DNA of 64,000 nucleotides from Bartonella clarridgeiae ATCC 51734 (GCF_000518185.1 NZ_JADC01000011.1:124001-188000), one strand, 5' to 3'. Numbered from the stretch's first letter, positions 17,617 to 26,777 are shown. A program made the numbers and translations. Notes: a model not told the origin generated them from the letters alone.

Positions 17617-17924
17617 GTCTGCGTAGCTCAGTGGGATAGAGCACAGGATTCCTAAAGAATTGGGCACCTTCAGGAGAAATCCTAAAAGTGAATCTGCTCA
17701 AATTCGGGGAAAGCTTCACAGGAATTTGTATGTCAATCCCGAGCCAAGTCTCTTTTTAAATAAAGAGAAAGGTGTAGAGACTGAACGGGCAGCACCTAAG
17801 AAGCGTAAGCTTTAAGGTGAAGAGACAGTCCAGACCACAAACGGTTTTTCTGATAAAGCTGGCGATGAAAATCGAAGTGGTATGAATCCTGGGGTCGTAG
17901 GTTCGAATCCTGCCGTAGACGCCA
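17617..17924 (+). tRNA. tRNA-Arg(CCU) interrupted by a group I intron
   Basis: The 5' exon (17617-17653) and 3' exon (17885-17924) join to a perfect cloverleaf: acceptor GTCTGCG with CGTAGAC, D arm GCTC/GAGC, anticodon stem CAGGA/TCCTG, seven-base loop TTCCTAA with anticodon CCU, T arm GTAGG/CCTGC, discriminator G and encoded CCA. The mature tRNA would be 77 bases. Splicing after the third anticodon base (U) and before AA restores the loop; this is the only junction that obeys the U-before and G-after rule of group I introns. A self-splicing intron in tRNA-Arg(CCU) is known in Agrobacterium and some other alphaproteobacteria, so this is likely a homologue. The tRNA decodes AGG. Confidence 0.93.
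17654..17884 (+). ncRNA. Group I (IC3-like) self-splicing intron in tRNA-Arg
   Basis: The 231-base insert has the conserved group I core: CAAATTCGGGGAAA (P3/P4 side), CCCGAGCCAAG (J/P4-P5), GGTGTAGAGACTGAACGG (P3'/P7), CACCTAAG and AAGGTGAAGAGACAGTCCAG (P8 to P7'). These blocks match, in order and spacing, those of the Azoarcus tRNA-Ile intron as I remember it. The last base is G (17884). No open frame for a homing endonuclease fits in it. P1 pairing is less clear: AGGAG (17671-17675) can pair with CTTCC-type exon bases and GGG at 17662-17664 with CCU. Splicing needs free guanosine and no protein in known cases. Confidence 0.9.
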
Positions 17925-17968
17925 TCATATAAATTACAATTGTTATTTTGAATAATTAAGGAAACATT

Positions 17969-18334
17969 ATGAAAAAACTCTACTTAAGTTTATTACTATT
18001 CAACCCGATTACTGCCTTCGCTGGCTCTTTGGTCATCAATGTACCAGATGTTCCGGAACCTATGATAAAAAATGTTGTTTATCAATGTGATACTGGAGCG
18101 AATAAAGAAAAAGTTGAAGCAACCTATCTTAATGCCGGTAATATTTCGTTAGTTGATTTCAAATGGAAAGGCGAACAAATTGTCGCTGCAAATGTTATCG
18201 CTGCTTCAGGATCAAAATATGCAGGAGCGCAGTATATTTGGTGGGTATTTAAAAACGAAGTTACACTTATTGATCTTATTAATGATCCAGAAGAAAAGAA
18301 ATCTATTTTCTGTAAAGTAGAAGAAAAGAAATAA
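17969..18334 (+). CDS. MliC-family C-type lysozyme inhibitor
   Basis: A 121-residue precursor with a clear signal peptide (MKKLYLSLLLFNPITAFA, cleavage after residue 18). The mature part has the single MliC domain: YQCDTG near residue 40, the central variable strands, and the inhibitory loop region GSKYAGAQYIWWVFKNEVTL, followed by a final cysteine that would pair with Cys39. There is no lipobox cysteine, so it is a soluble periplasmic (PliC-like) form rather than the lipoprotein. It protects peptidoglycan against host lysozyme, useful for a bacterium living in blood or cells. It is 44 bases after tRNA-Arg and has its own AAGGAA ribosome site. Confidence 0.85.
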   Translation: MKKLYLSLLLFNPITAFAGSLVINVPDVPEPMIKNVVYQCDTGANKEKVEATYLNAGNISLVDFKWKGEQIVAANVIAASGSKYAGAQYIWWVFKNEVTLIDLINDPEEKKSIFCKVEEKK

Positions 18335-18544
18335 AATAAGCTCTTGTTAATTAATTCTATATTTGTTTGAATTTTATGATTTCTTCTTTTTTATGGAATA
18401 AAAGAAAAAGTGATTTTTTAAAGAATCTTTTGACTGATCTCGATGAGTTGTCGTTTGTGACAGTAGCAGAAAAGTTATTGGTGCTGTCATAAACAAAAAA
18501 AATCATCAAAAATGTTCGTTAACAACAAATTTATGATCCACAAG

Positions 18545-18743
18545 CATTGAACAAAAAAGTAAGCAATAATGATACTGCCAGCTCTCCAACTTGTACTCAA
18601 TGAGTCAATGAGAATGTATGCAAACGTTCATAAAAATTGGAAAAACTTACAAAGTCCTATCGTTTCAATGAGAGTAAGACTAGATCTGAGTATTAAAAAC
18701 ATGGTAATTATAATAGCGCTCAAAGTGAAACATTATTTTTCAT
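18545..18743 (-). pseudogene. phaG: Remnant of cation/proton antiporter subunit G
   Basis: Directly after the phaF remnant an ATG (18743) opens MKNNVSL and stops. Further on, another frame reads FVSFSNFYERLHTFSLTH, stop, VQVGELAVSLLLTFLF, which matches the MrpG/PhaG pattern L-P-N-F-Y-E-R-L-H-x-x-T-x-x-x-x-L-G-x-G-x-x-L. Several stops and shifts. The open plus-strand frame at 18569-18766 is the mirror of this relic and not a gene. Confidence 0.75.
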
Positions 18744-18990
18744 TCAATAATTTCTCCACAGATTAAAAATTTTGCCAATACGATACTTGATACAGGATCT
18801 AAAAGCTAATAATGAGAGCAGCTTCAAAATAAACAGCTATCCCTAACGAATATCAAATGTGAGAAATAAAAATAGTTGTCATATAAAGAGCATCTAAACC
18901 AACAATTCGATCTTTTGTTCTTGAACCACAGACCAATCGAAACAATACTATAAACATTGCCAAATTTAAAAGAAATTGTAAGAAAAAAAT
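18744..18990 (-). pseudogene. phaF: Remnant of cation/proton antiporter subunit F
   Basis: The sequence FRLVCGSRTKDRIVGLDALY then SFLDPVSSIVLAKFLICGEI, ending IE-stop, matches MrpF/PhaF (F-R-L-x-R-G-P-x-x-x-D-R-I-x-A-L-D). At least one stop follows MTTIFISHI. The 5' boundary is blurred by the deletion that removed most of phaE. Confidence 0.8.
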
Positions 18991-19116
18991 CCCCAGTAAA
19001 GAATAACTATACTCATGAGAAAATCTCCAAAAAAATGGCCTAAATTAAAACGGTTTAAAATCAGCCACATTAAAACAATTGTATAACTAAAAAGAGATAA
19101 GAAAAAATGATTCATC
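18991..19116 (-). pseudogene. phaE: Remnant of cation/proton antiporter subunit E
   Basis: Starts at ATG 19116, overlapping the phaD stop as TGATG, and reads MNHFFLSLFSYTIVLMWLIL then NRFNLG, like the N-terminal membrane segment of MrpE. After about 35 codons it runs into the phaF relic. Some 100 or more codons are missing, so this subunit has a large internal deletion. Confidence 0.7.
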
Positions 19117-20045
19117 AATTCTTCTCTACATTTTTTAGAGAAAAATCAGTTAAAACACTGTTAATATAATTTTTAGAATAATGTAAATCAGCAGTTTCAG
19201 ATATATAATGGCTAAAAGGTTCAGCCATAATTGTTCGAATAAAACATAAAGTAAGAAGAGCAACGATAGGTGTAAATTCGATCACTTGCACACGTGGATT
19301 TTACCTTCAAAAGAAACCCAAAAAATTCCAATACCAATCCGTGTCATTGCAATTAAAGTTGAAAAACCAGAGTAGCCACAACCTGCCTTAGCAATAAAGC
19401 AATATCCAAAAATATCATATCTACTTCAAATAAAACAATATCTTTAGAAGCTATGCATTTTAGCTTAATTGCTAAATCAGCTATATATAAATGTGCCTAC
19501 TATCCCATAAATCAGAACCGTGCCAATAAAAACAGAAATAAAGCAACAAGATTAATCACTACATAATGTATACTTGCCCGGACCCATAACCGACCCGATT
19601 CGTGCAAAGCAAGCCTATAAGAAGCAGTTAACATAACTTTAAAAAACACAAATGAATCGAATAAGTTACCTGTCAACAAAACATCATTAATCCCTACTAT
19701 CAAAAACCGCATTAATGGCTGAAAATGAGGAACTACCTTACACCAATGAGCTTGTGAGAAACGGACATAGCAGCATTCAGCAAACTTGAAGGCAAAAGCA
19801 TCAGGGCACTTAAACGATCAAGAACCATAATGATACCGAACAGTGAAAGCCAATTTCCAAGCCGATAAACGTCTGAAGCTAGTGCACTTCAAGAGTACGT
19901 GCACACAACAAAATAGAAATAACAATCAATACCCCCAGAAGAGAGACTAATGAGTGATTTAAGCTGTGCATTACGTGCATCATAAAAAAGAAGAAATACT
20001 CCAGTACTTAATGGCAAAAATAGGTAAATGATGCAAAGCTTCCAT
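19116..20045 (-). pseudogene. phaD: Remnant of cation/proton antiporter subunit D
   Basis: The front reads MEALHHLPILPLSTGVFLLF. A middle frame at 19512-19712 reads RFLIVGINDVLLTGNLFDSF and VFFKVMLTASYRLALHESG, the proton-translocating core shared with NuoN/M/L proteins, and the end reads TIMAEPFSHYISETADLHY. These match MrpD/PhaD start, core and tail in order, but about a third of the usual 500 or more codons is missing and stops interrupt all frames. Confidence 0.85.
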
Positions 20046-20385
20046 CACTTTGCCTCACGTCCATCAACATGATCCGAACCCATTAAATCGCGCGACACTA
20101 AGAAAATAACCAAAAATAAATTTCGTCGCAAAACTAATCACAATTGCTGTTAAAATCAAAAACTGCGGAAGAGGATCGACATAATTTGCCGAATTGATCA
20201 CATGAGATGGATTAACAATAGGAGCCCGTATTGATAAGGAATCTACTCATTGAAAATGATAAAAAATTTATGCTATAAGAAATCAACGAAAAACCAAGAA
20301 TAACCTGAAAAGTTCCTGGACGTAAAAGAAGCCAAATATCCGATCCAACGAGAACACCAATACCTAAAGAAAGAACAACTTTCAT
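20042..20385 (-). pseudogene. phaC: Remnant of cation/proton antiporter subunit C
   Basis: ATG at 20385 opens MKVVLSLGIGVLVGSDIWLL and RPGTFQVILGFSLISYSINF, the MrpC/PhaC (NuoK-like) start. After a shift it continues NYVDPLPQFLILTAIVISFA and ends near the phaD start. The family end (D-H-V-D-G-R-E) is still readable as DHVDGREAK in another frame near 20055-20085. Confidence 0.85.
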
Positions 20386-22015
20386 TGGCTTCCCTTTTTT
20401 TCAAAATAGTTTTTTACCAATTCGGTAAATTCGAATTGATGTGCAATCGCAATAAAATAAGAACAATTGCGCCCATCAACAGAGAAAACATGCCTAAATC
20501 AAATAAAAAAAAGTGCTTTAGGAATTTTTCCAATCCAAAGAAGGTTCGTATATCGAAAAAAGGATATTCAAAAAATCAAGAACCTACCCCTGTTGCCACC
20601 GAATAATAAGCCGAAACCTATCAAAAAACGCAAATGACTTTCGACCCAGAAAATATTGGTAGCAAGATATTGTAAAATAAATCTTGTTGCTAAAATAACA
20701 CCTTCAGCAAATCCACCTTCTGGAAAATCAGACTCGCGCACAAATAAATTGCAAAAGTCATAATAATCGGAAAAAGCCAATCTATAATAACAAAAGGAAC
20801 AGCTAAATAACCCAACAAAGTATCTCCATCTTGACGGTTTAAGCTGTACATCATCAAAATTTATCTACATATGTTGTTTAAAAGAAGCACCTATATTTCA
20901 GGTGCAGAATAAAAACGTCGTAAAAGTGCAAAAATCGTTAGTGTAACTCGTTAGTGTAACAATGCCTAAACCACTATTTCTCTCCATTGTATCAAAACCA
21001 CGGAAATTAACAAAAAATATTTACAACATTGGGACCCCCCGCTGAAATAAGCTTGTGTTAGAAAAAATCAGAAATTTCTATTCCTTGTGAACGGGTGTCA
21101 TCACTGCAAATGACAACCATACTATACCCGCACCACTAACAAACGTTATGATAAAATCACGAACACGGTGTAAATGTGCTAAAAATCCAATGGATACAGG
21201 AGTCGAATAATGCAAATACTTAGGTAATCAACGTAAACCAAGAAATAACAATACTGTCGTCACTACTTCAATAACCAATTGTATTACCCCTAAATCAGGC
21301 GCAGAAAGCTATAAAAAAGTCGCACAAGCCATTAAATTAGCACCTCCCAATAGAATTACAGCATCAATAACACAAAAGGGTGAAATTTTGCCTCCAATCA
21401 ACTAAAATCCACAAAACCCACCAATCAACTAAATAACAATAAAAGGCAAATCAATTGGAAAAAGTAGTAATGGACCTGCCGAAATTCAACAAATTATCAC
21501 ACCACAGAAAAGAGCAACAAATGAAAAACACACAAAAAGCACCCACCACAATTGAACTTGTAAATGACGTGTCAACAAAAAAGACTCTACCGTAAGTGTC
21601 CATTTCCAAGAAATAATCATAAGAATTCGTTCCAAAATACGCAATCCTTTATAAACGATGAAAAAAAGGGGCTCCCTCATCATACGGCAAAAAATAACGA
21701 TGCCCTAAAACATAAAGCAATGCCCCTAAAGCAATAAAACTCTGACAAGCAGGGCAAAACCACCAAAATAGTAAAGCTATACGCGCCCCATCACGCACGC
21801 TGTTATTATGGTACCAATAACCAATCAATAAAAAGGAAAAAAATCGCGCAACTGAATTTATATAATAACTAATGACGCGCATAAACAATAACAAGAAATC
21901 CTATCCCTAATCAAAAGACAAAAAAGCCATAATAAGTCATCTATGCGAAGCGTTAAATTAACTCCCCATTCCTGAAAGCCAAGAAAGATTTAAACGTACC
22001 ACATCGTTTCTAGAA
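20386..22015 (-). pseudogene. phaA: Remnant of cation/proton antiporter subunit A/B
   Basis: At the upstream edge NLSWLSGMGVNLTLRIDDLL WLF matches the PhaA N-terminal region (the space marks a break in quoting only). 21649-21894 holds FFSFLLIGYWYHNNSVRDGA R, the conserved F-S-F-L-L-I-G-Y-W-x-x...A-R-x-G-A-R block. 20568-20780 holds FPEGGFAEGVILATRFILQY, the MrpB-type P-G-G-G-F-x-x-G block. About half of the roughly 970 codons expected for fused PhaAB is missing, and every frame is interrupted. The intact complex exports sodium or potassium for protons. Confidence 0.85.
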
Positions 22016-22152
22016 ATCGTTGGATACAGGATAATTAATTGCCAAAAGAAGGTAAAAATGCAAAAGCCTTAGCAAACCAGTCTTTATTATTTTCAGCAAT
22101 CAAACGAAAAAACCACATAAAATATTTCAAAGCTTTTAACCTCTTATATTCT

Positions 22153-22644
22153 TTACCCTTTGAAAAAGCTGGAAAAGCATTGCTTGCGAGGTCCATGAAA
22201 AGGTTGATAACTATTATCATTTTGATTGTAAGAAAGATAACGAGCCTTACAATAATCAATATGGTGTTTCACATTCCACAGCTCCTTTTTTTCTAAAAAG
22301 GAAGAAAAAGTCGGTTTTCTGTCTCTTTGCGTTGATATAACTTTTAGAGAAATATCTTTTACATTTGAATATGTATACCCAATAAATGCTTTTTCAGGAT
22401 ACCACCAGCCATCACTATACTTGCGATAACCATGTCGATAATGACGATAACCTTTAAAACCATTCAGTTCTTTACGCCCAGTAACAATCAAAAGAGCCGG
22501 ATCATTTTGAACAGAAACCTGATCAACCGCTTTTGCCTCAACATCACTCTTTTGCACAACATTAAAAATATTAGCCGTTATAATGAAAATACTGACAATC
22601 GTTACACTAGAAAAAATGTAACATAAGTTTTTAATGGTAAACAT
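22153..22644 (-). CDS. BA14K family protein
   Basis: From ATG 22644, preceded by GAG at nine bases, the product is 163 residues: MFTIKNL, a hydrophobic segment (residues 8-28, signal peptide or anchor), a linker, a GYRHYRHGYRKYSDGWWYP repeat-like patch, and a C-terminal HHIDYCKARYLSYNQNDNSY ending in GPRKQC. The last part is the BA14K signature (Y-C-x-A-R-Y-R-S-Y-x-P...G-x-R-x-x-C), first described for a Brucella abortus immunoreactive 14-kDa protein. The frame is open 46 codons further upstream, but that part is not signal-like. BA14K proteins are surface-related and immunogenic, and their biochemical role is unsettled. Confidence 0.75.
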   Translation of the reverse strand: MFTIKNLCYIFSSVTIVSIFIITANIFNVVQKSDVEAKAVDQVSVQNDPALLIVTGRKELNGFKGYRHYRHGYRKYSDGWWYPEKAFIGYTYSNVKDISLKVISTQRDRKPTFSSFLEKKELWNVKHHIDYCKARYLSYNQNDNSYQPFHGPRKQCFSSFFKG

Positions 22645-22812
22645 AACATACATCTCAAAATAACTGAATAAAAACCAAATTACAGAAAGTCTTTTTATTG
22701 CTAAACGAAAATAGATTTTCTCACTGCCATTTTTTCCTTGAGACATTCTGTTGCTATATGTACTAAACGTTAATATGAACAATAAGATCCTTCACAAGAG
22801 AACGGATAACAA

Positions 22813-23910
22813 ATGATTAGAACTCCTTATTATCTTATCGATAAATCTAAACTCATAAAAAATATGAAAACTATTGCCCACTTACGAGCAATATCAGGAG
22901 TGAAAGTTTTACTTGCTTTAAAATGCTTTGCGACATGGAGTCTTTTTGATGTTATGTCTCAGTATATGGATGGCACCACATCATCATCCCTTTATGAACT
23001 CCGTTTAGGAAAAGAAAAATTTGGCAAAGAAACCCATGCCTATTCAGTTGCATGGGCAGATGATGAAATTGACGAAGCCTGTAGTTATGCAGATAAAATC
23101 ATTTTTAATTCAATTCAACAACTACAACGCTTTGCTAACGCTACAAAAACTATTCAACGAGGCTTAAGATTGAATCCAGGGATCAGCGCATCAAATTTTG
23201 ATCTTGCAAATCCCTCTCGTCCTTTTAGCCGTTTAGGAGAAACTAATCAGGATGCTATTAAAGAAGTCTTACCCTTCATTAATGGTTTAATGATCCATAA
23301 CAATTGCGAAAACAGTGATTTTAATCTTTTTAATCAAATGCTTAACCAAATTGAAGAAAAATTTAAAGAACTCTTCATTGCAGTTGATTGGGTTAGTCTC
23401 GGTGGTGGAATTCACTTTACTGCTGAAAATTATCCTTTAGAAGATTTAGCAGAACGTCTAAAATGTTTTTCTCAAATCTATGGTGTAACTGTTTTTCTGG
23501 AACCAGGAGAAGCCGCTATTACCAAAAGTACCACATTAGAAGTTAGCGTTCTTGACACATTATATAATAAAAAAAATCTTGCTATTGTTGATAGCTCAAT
23601 TGAAGCCCATATGCTTGATCTTTTAATCTATCGTGAAAATGCTAAATTAGAGCCAAATCACGGTCCCTATGAGATTATGGTTTGCGGTAAATCCTGTCTT
23701 GCTGGCGATATTTTTGGAACATTTAAATTTCCTGAACCCCTGAAAATAGGTGACAAATTATCCTTTCAAGACTCTGCAGGATATACAATGGTTAAAAAAA
23801 ATTGGTTTAATGGTGTCGCAATGCCTGCCATTGTCATTAAAGAATGTAATGGGACCTTAACACTTCAACGTCAATTTAGTTATAACGACTATCAAAATAG
23901 CCTTTCATAA
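22813..23910 (+). CDS. nspC: Carboxynorspermidine decarboxylase
   Basis: A 365-residue PLP enzyme of the alanine racemase/group IV decarboxylase fold. The start TPYYLIDKSKLIKNM and the PLP lysine in LLALKCFATWS (Lys37) are typical, as are SLGGGIHF, EPGEA and the VCGKSCLAGDIFG block with the catalytic cysteine. It decarboxylates carboxynorspermidine or carboxyspermidine to norspermidine or spermidine. Its partner dehydrogenase lies 56 bases downstream, so the pair makes spermidine-type polyamines without S-adenosylmethionine decarboxylase. This route is common in Rhizobiales, where carboxyspermidine is the likely natural intermediate. A terminator closes the pair at 25.2 kb. Confidence 0.93.
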   Translation: MIRTPYYLIDKSKLIKNMKTIAHLRAISGVKVLLALKCFATWSLFDVMSQYMDGTTSSSLYELRLGKEKFGKETHAYSVAWADDEIDEACSYADKIIFNSIQQLQRFANATKTIQRGLRLNPGISASNFDLANPSRPFSRLGETNQDAIKEVLPFINGLMIHNNCENSDFNLFNQMLNQIEEKFKELFIAVDWVSLGGGIHFTAENYPLEDLAERLKCFSQIYGVTVFLEPGEAAITKSTTLEVSVLDTLYNKKNLAIVDSSIEAHMLDLLIYRENAKLEPNHGPYEIMVCGKSCLAGDIFGTFKFPEPLKIGDKLSFQDSAGYTMVKKNWFNGVAMPAIVIKECNGTLTLQRQFSYNDYQNSLS

Positions 23911-23966
23911 CTAACACAACAAATAAAAATCATCATGCAGCAGTATTAAAAGGAGATGAACTCACA

Positions 23967-25205
23967 ATGAAAAAAAACGTTCTCATTATTGGTGCTGGCG
24001 GTGTTGCACAAGTTGTTGCACATAAATGTGCTCAAAACAATGATCTTCTTGGTGAAATTCATATCGCTTCACGAACACAAAAAAAATGTGATGCAATCAT
24101 TGCTTCCATTCAAGAAAAAAAAGTCATGAAAATAAAGAACATTTTCAAAAGCCACGCACTCAACGCAATGGATGTCTTAGAAACTGTCAAACTTATTCAC
24201 AAGACAAAATGCGAAATCGTCATCAATGTTGGTTCTTCTTTTCTTAATATGTCTGTTCTTTCAGCCTGTATTGAAACCAAATGCGCTTATATTGATACAG
24301 CGATTCATGAAGACCCTTTGAAAATTTGTGAAACACCCCCTTGGTATGGCAATTATGAATGGCCCAGACGTCAAGAATGCGAAAAAGCTGGTATAACTGC
24401 TATTTTAGGGGCAGGTTTTGATCCTGGTGTTGTTAATGCTTATGCAGCATTAGCACGCGATAATTATTTCGATACGATTACCGATATTGATATTATTGAT
24501 ATAAACGCCGGAAGCCATGGACGTTGGTTTGCAACAAATTTTGATCCAGAAATTAACTTTCGGGAATTTACAGGACAAGTATGGTCATGGCAAAATAAAC
24601 AATGGACTTCTAACCAAATGTTTGAAATTAGTCATGAATGGGATTTACCCGTTCTTGGAAAACAAAAAGCTTATATGACAGGACATGATGAAATCCATTC
24701 ATTATCCAAAAATCTTGATGTTCCCAATATTCGTTTTTGGATGGGTTTCAGTGACCGTTATATTAATGTCTTTACCGTTCTCAAAAATCTTGGACTCTTA
24801 TCCGAACAGCCTATCAAAACAGCAGAAGGTCAAGAAGTTGTTCCCTTGAAAGTTGTGAAAGCGGTTTTACCTGATCCAGCTTCTTTAGCGCCAAATTATA
24901 CAGGAAAAACTTGTATTGGAAATCTTGTTAAAGGTATAAAAAATGGGAATTCAAAAGAAGTTTTTATCTATAATATATCTGATCACAAACAAGCTTTTAA
25001 TGAAACTGGTGCACAGGGAATTTCTTATACAGCTGGAGTACCTGCTGCTGCTGCTGCTATCCTTATTGCTACCGGCGAATGGGATGTTAAAACTATGGTG
25101 AATGTAGAAGAACTACCACCACATCCTTTCCTGAAATATCTCGATCATATGGGACTTCCAACCTATGTAAGCGAACAACAAGAAGATAAAAAATTACAGT
25201 TTTAA
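23967..25205 (+). CDS. Carboxynorspermidine/carboxyspermidine synthase (saccharopine dehydrogenase family)
   Basis: The 412-residue enzyme begins with a Rossmann dinucleotide site, VLIIGAGGVAQVVAHKCAQN (residues 4-23), and has the ADHPD-type region LGAGFDPGVVNAYAALA and the C-terminal GAQGISYTAGVPAAAAAILI block of the family. It couples aspartate semialdehyde with diaminopropane or putrescine using NADPH to give the carboxylated triamine used by NspC. The start follows AAGGAG by 11 bases. The immediate linkage to nspC makes the assignment firm, although the exact diamine is inferred. Confidence 0.92.
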   Translation: MKKNVLIIGAGGVAQVVAHKCAQNNDLLGEIHIASRTQKKCDAIIASIQEKKVMKIKNIFKSHALNAMDVLETVKLIHKTKCEIVINVGSSFLNMSVLSACIETKCAYIDTAIHEDPLKICETPPWYGNYEWPRRQECEKAGITAILGAGFDPGVVNAYAALARDNYFDTITDIDIIDINAGSHGRWFATNFDPEINFREFTGQVWSWQNKQWTSNQMFEISHEWDLPVLGKQKAYMTGHDEIHSLSKNLDVPNIRFWMGFSDRYINVFTVLKNLGLLSEQPIKTAEGQEVVPLKVVKAVLPDPASLAPNYTGKTCIGNLVKGIKNGNSKEVFIYNISDHKQAFNETGAQGISYTAGVPAAAAAILIATGEWDVKTMVNVEELPPHPFLKYLDHMGLPTYVSEQQEDKKLQF

Positions 25206-25228
25206 CTTATTCATATAACGAAAATACA

Positions 25229-25257
25229 ATAAAATCGCCTTTTTAAGGCGGTTTTAT
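25229..25257 (+). terminator. Intrinsic terminator after the polyamine pair
   Basis: CGCCTT (25236-25241) pairs with AAGGCG (25245-25250) over a three-base loop. The stem is extended by ATAAAA on the left and TTTTAT on the right, giving a U-run on either strand. It ends the nspC operon and may also serve lpdA, transcribed from the other side 80 bases away. Confidence 0.85.
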
Positions 25258-25337
25258 CAAAATACAAAGGTATCAGTACAAAAAATTCTCTCATTCTGCT
25301 TTCAAAAAGCACTATGGAATCTTGTTAAAAAGTAACT

Positions 25338-26744
25338 TTAGGTATGAAGAGGCTTAGAAAATGTCGCTAAAGCTGCTTCCCGCACTGCTTCCGATAAGGT
25401 AGGATGTGCATGACAACAACGACCTAAATCCTCTGATGAACCTCCAAATTCCATCAGAACTGCAATTTCATGAATTATTTCACCAGCACCAAATCCAAGA
25501 ATATGCGCACCCAAAACCTGATCTGTTTTTTTATCAGCAAGAATTTTAACAAATCCATCGCTTTTTTGCATTGCGCGGGCACGGCCATTTGCCATAAAAG
25601 GGAACTTTCCAATGTTATAGTTAACACCTGTCGCTTTAAGCTCCTCTTCTGTTTTACCTACACTAGCGATTTCTGGCTGTGTATAAACAACACTCGGAAT
25701 GACATTAAAATTAACATGGCCTCTCTGACCAGCTAAAATTTCAGCCACTGCAACACCTTCTTCTTCAGCTTTATGGGCCAACATTGGCCCTTTGACGACA
25801 TCACCAATCGCATAAATTCCTGGAATATTGGTTTGCCACTGCCCATCTATCTTAATAAAACCACGTTCATCCATCTGAACACCTGTTTCTGCTAAACCAA
25901 GCCCCTTCGTATATGGAGAGCGTCCTGTGGCAACCAAAACAACATCAGCTTCTAAAGTTTCTGCTACACTACCTTGAACAGCTTCAAAAGTTACTCTAGC
26001 AACCGAATCAGATTGAGTAACTGCTGTTACCTTCGCACCAAGCTTATATTCAATCCCTTGTTTCTCCATTAACTTCTGAAATTGCCGTGAAACTTCACCG
26101 TCCATCGACCCTAAAACTTTATCAAGAAATTCTACAATAGTAACTTTAGCGCCCAAACGACTCCACACTGAACCAAGTTCTGAACCGATAACACCCGCAC
26201 CAATAACCACCATACGTGTAGGAACTTTTTCAAGTGCAAGCGCTCCTGTAGAAGATACAATCACTTTTTCATCAATTTCAACATTCACACCTGGAATACC
26301 TGATACATCTGAACCCGTAGCGATAATAATATTCTTTGTTGCAATCTTGTGTTGATTACCATCTTTAGCAAGAACTTCAATCTGACTTGGATTTGAAATT
26401 TTTGCGGTACCATGAAAAATATCAATTTTATTTTTTTTCATCAAAAAAGAAATGCCACTTGTATTAGCTGTTACAACAGCTTTTTTATGTGCCATCATCT
26501 TATCAAGATCAAGTTTAGCTTGAGAAATAGAAATACCTAGCGTCTCAAAGCCATGCTGCGTTTCAGCAAATAATTCTGAGGCATGTAACAATGCTTTAGA
26601 AGGAATACAGCCAATATTAAGACACGTACCACCCAATGTTGCACGTTTTTCAATAATCGCAGTTTTGAGACCCAATTGAGTAGCTTTTATTGCTGCCACA
26701 TAACCACCTGGACCAGCTCCAATCACAACAACATCATAAGACAT
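25338..26744 (-). CDS. lpdA: Dihydrolipoyl dehydrogenase (E3)
   Basis: The flavoenzyme reoxidises the lipoyl arm of 2-oxoacid dehydrogenases with NAD. The 468-residue protein has the FAD site VVIGAGPGGYVAAIKA (residues 5-20), the redox disulfide GGTCLNIGCIPSKA, the NAD site VVIGAGVIGSELGSVWSRLG, the ATGRSP segment and the C-terminal catalytic HAHPTLSE. It is last in the sucA-sucB-lpdA group, 33 bases after sucB, so it is probably the E3 of 2-oxoglutarate dehydrogenase; a second copy for pyruvate dehydrogenase is usual in relatives. Confidence 0.96.
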   Translation of the reverse strand: MSYDVVVIGAGPGGYVAAIKATQLGLKTAIIEKRATLGGTCLNIGCIPSKALLHASELFAETQHGFETLGISISQAKLDLDKMMAHKKAVVTANTSGISFLMKKNKIDIFHGTAKISNPSQIEVLAKDGNQHKIATKNIIIATGSDVSGIPGVNVEIDEKVIVSSTGALALEKVPTRMVVIGAGVIGSELGSVWSRLGAKVTIVEFLDKVLGSMDGEVSRQFQKLMEKQGIEYKLGAKVTAVTQSDSVARVTFEAVQGSVAETLEADVVLVATGRSPYTKGLGLAETGVQMDERGFIKIDGQWQTNIPGIYAIGDVVKGPMLAHKAEEEGVAVAEILAGQRGHVNFNVIPSVVYTQPEIASVGKTEEELKATGVNYNIGKFPFMANGRARAMQKSDGFVKILADKKTDQVLGAHILGFGAGEIIHEIAVLMEFGGSSEDLGRCCHAHPTLSEAVREAALATFSKPLHT

Positions 26745-26777
26745 CTGTCTTCCCTTTCATCCTAAAAAACTGTGTTT

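Noticed and set aside
17654-17884. Insertion sequence or prophage fragment splitting the tRNA
   Set aside because: No transposase, terminal inverted repeats or target duplication; the conserved group I core and clean exon joining explain the insert.
18569-18766. 65-codon plus-strand open frame
   Set aside because: The opposite strand reads as the phaG/phaF relics, which explains the openness.
22035-22296. Open frames on both strands overlapping the BA14K 3' end
   Set aside because: They lack domains and ribosome sites and are shadows of the BA14K gene and its downstream debris.
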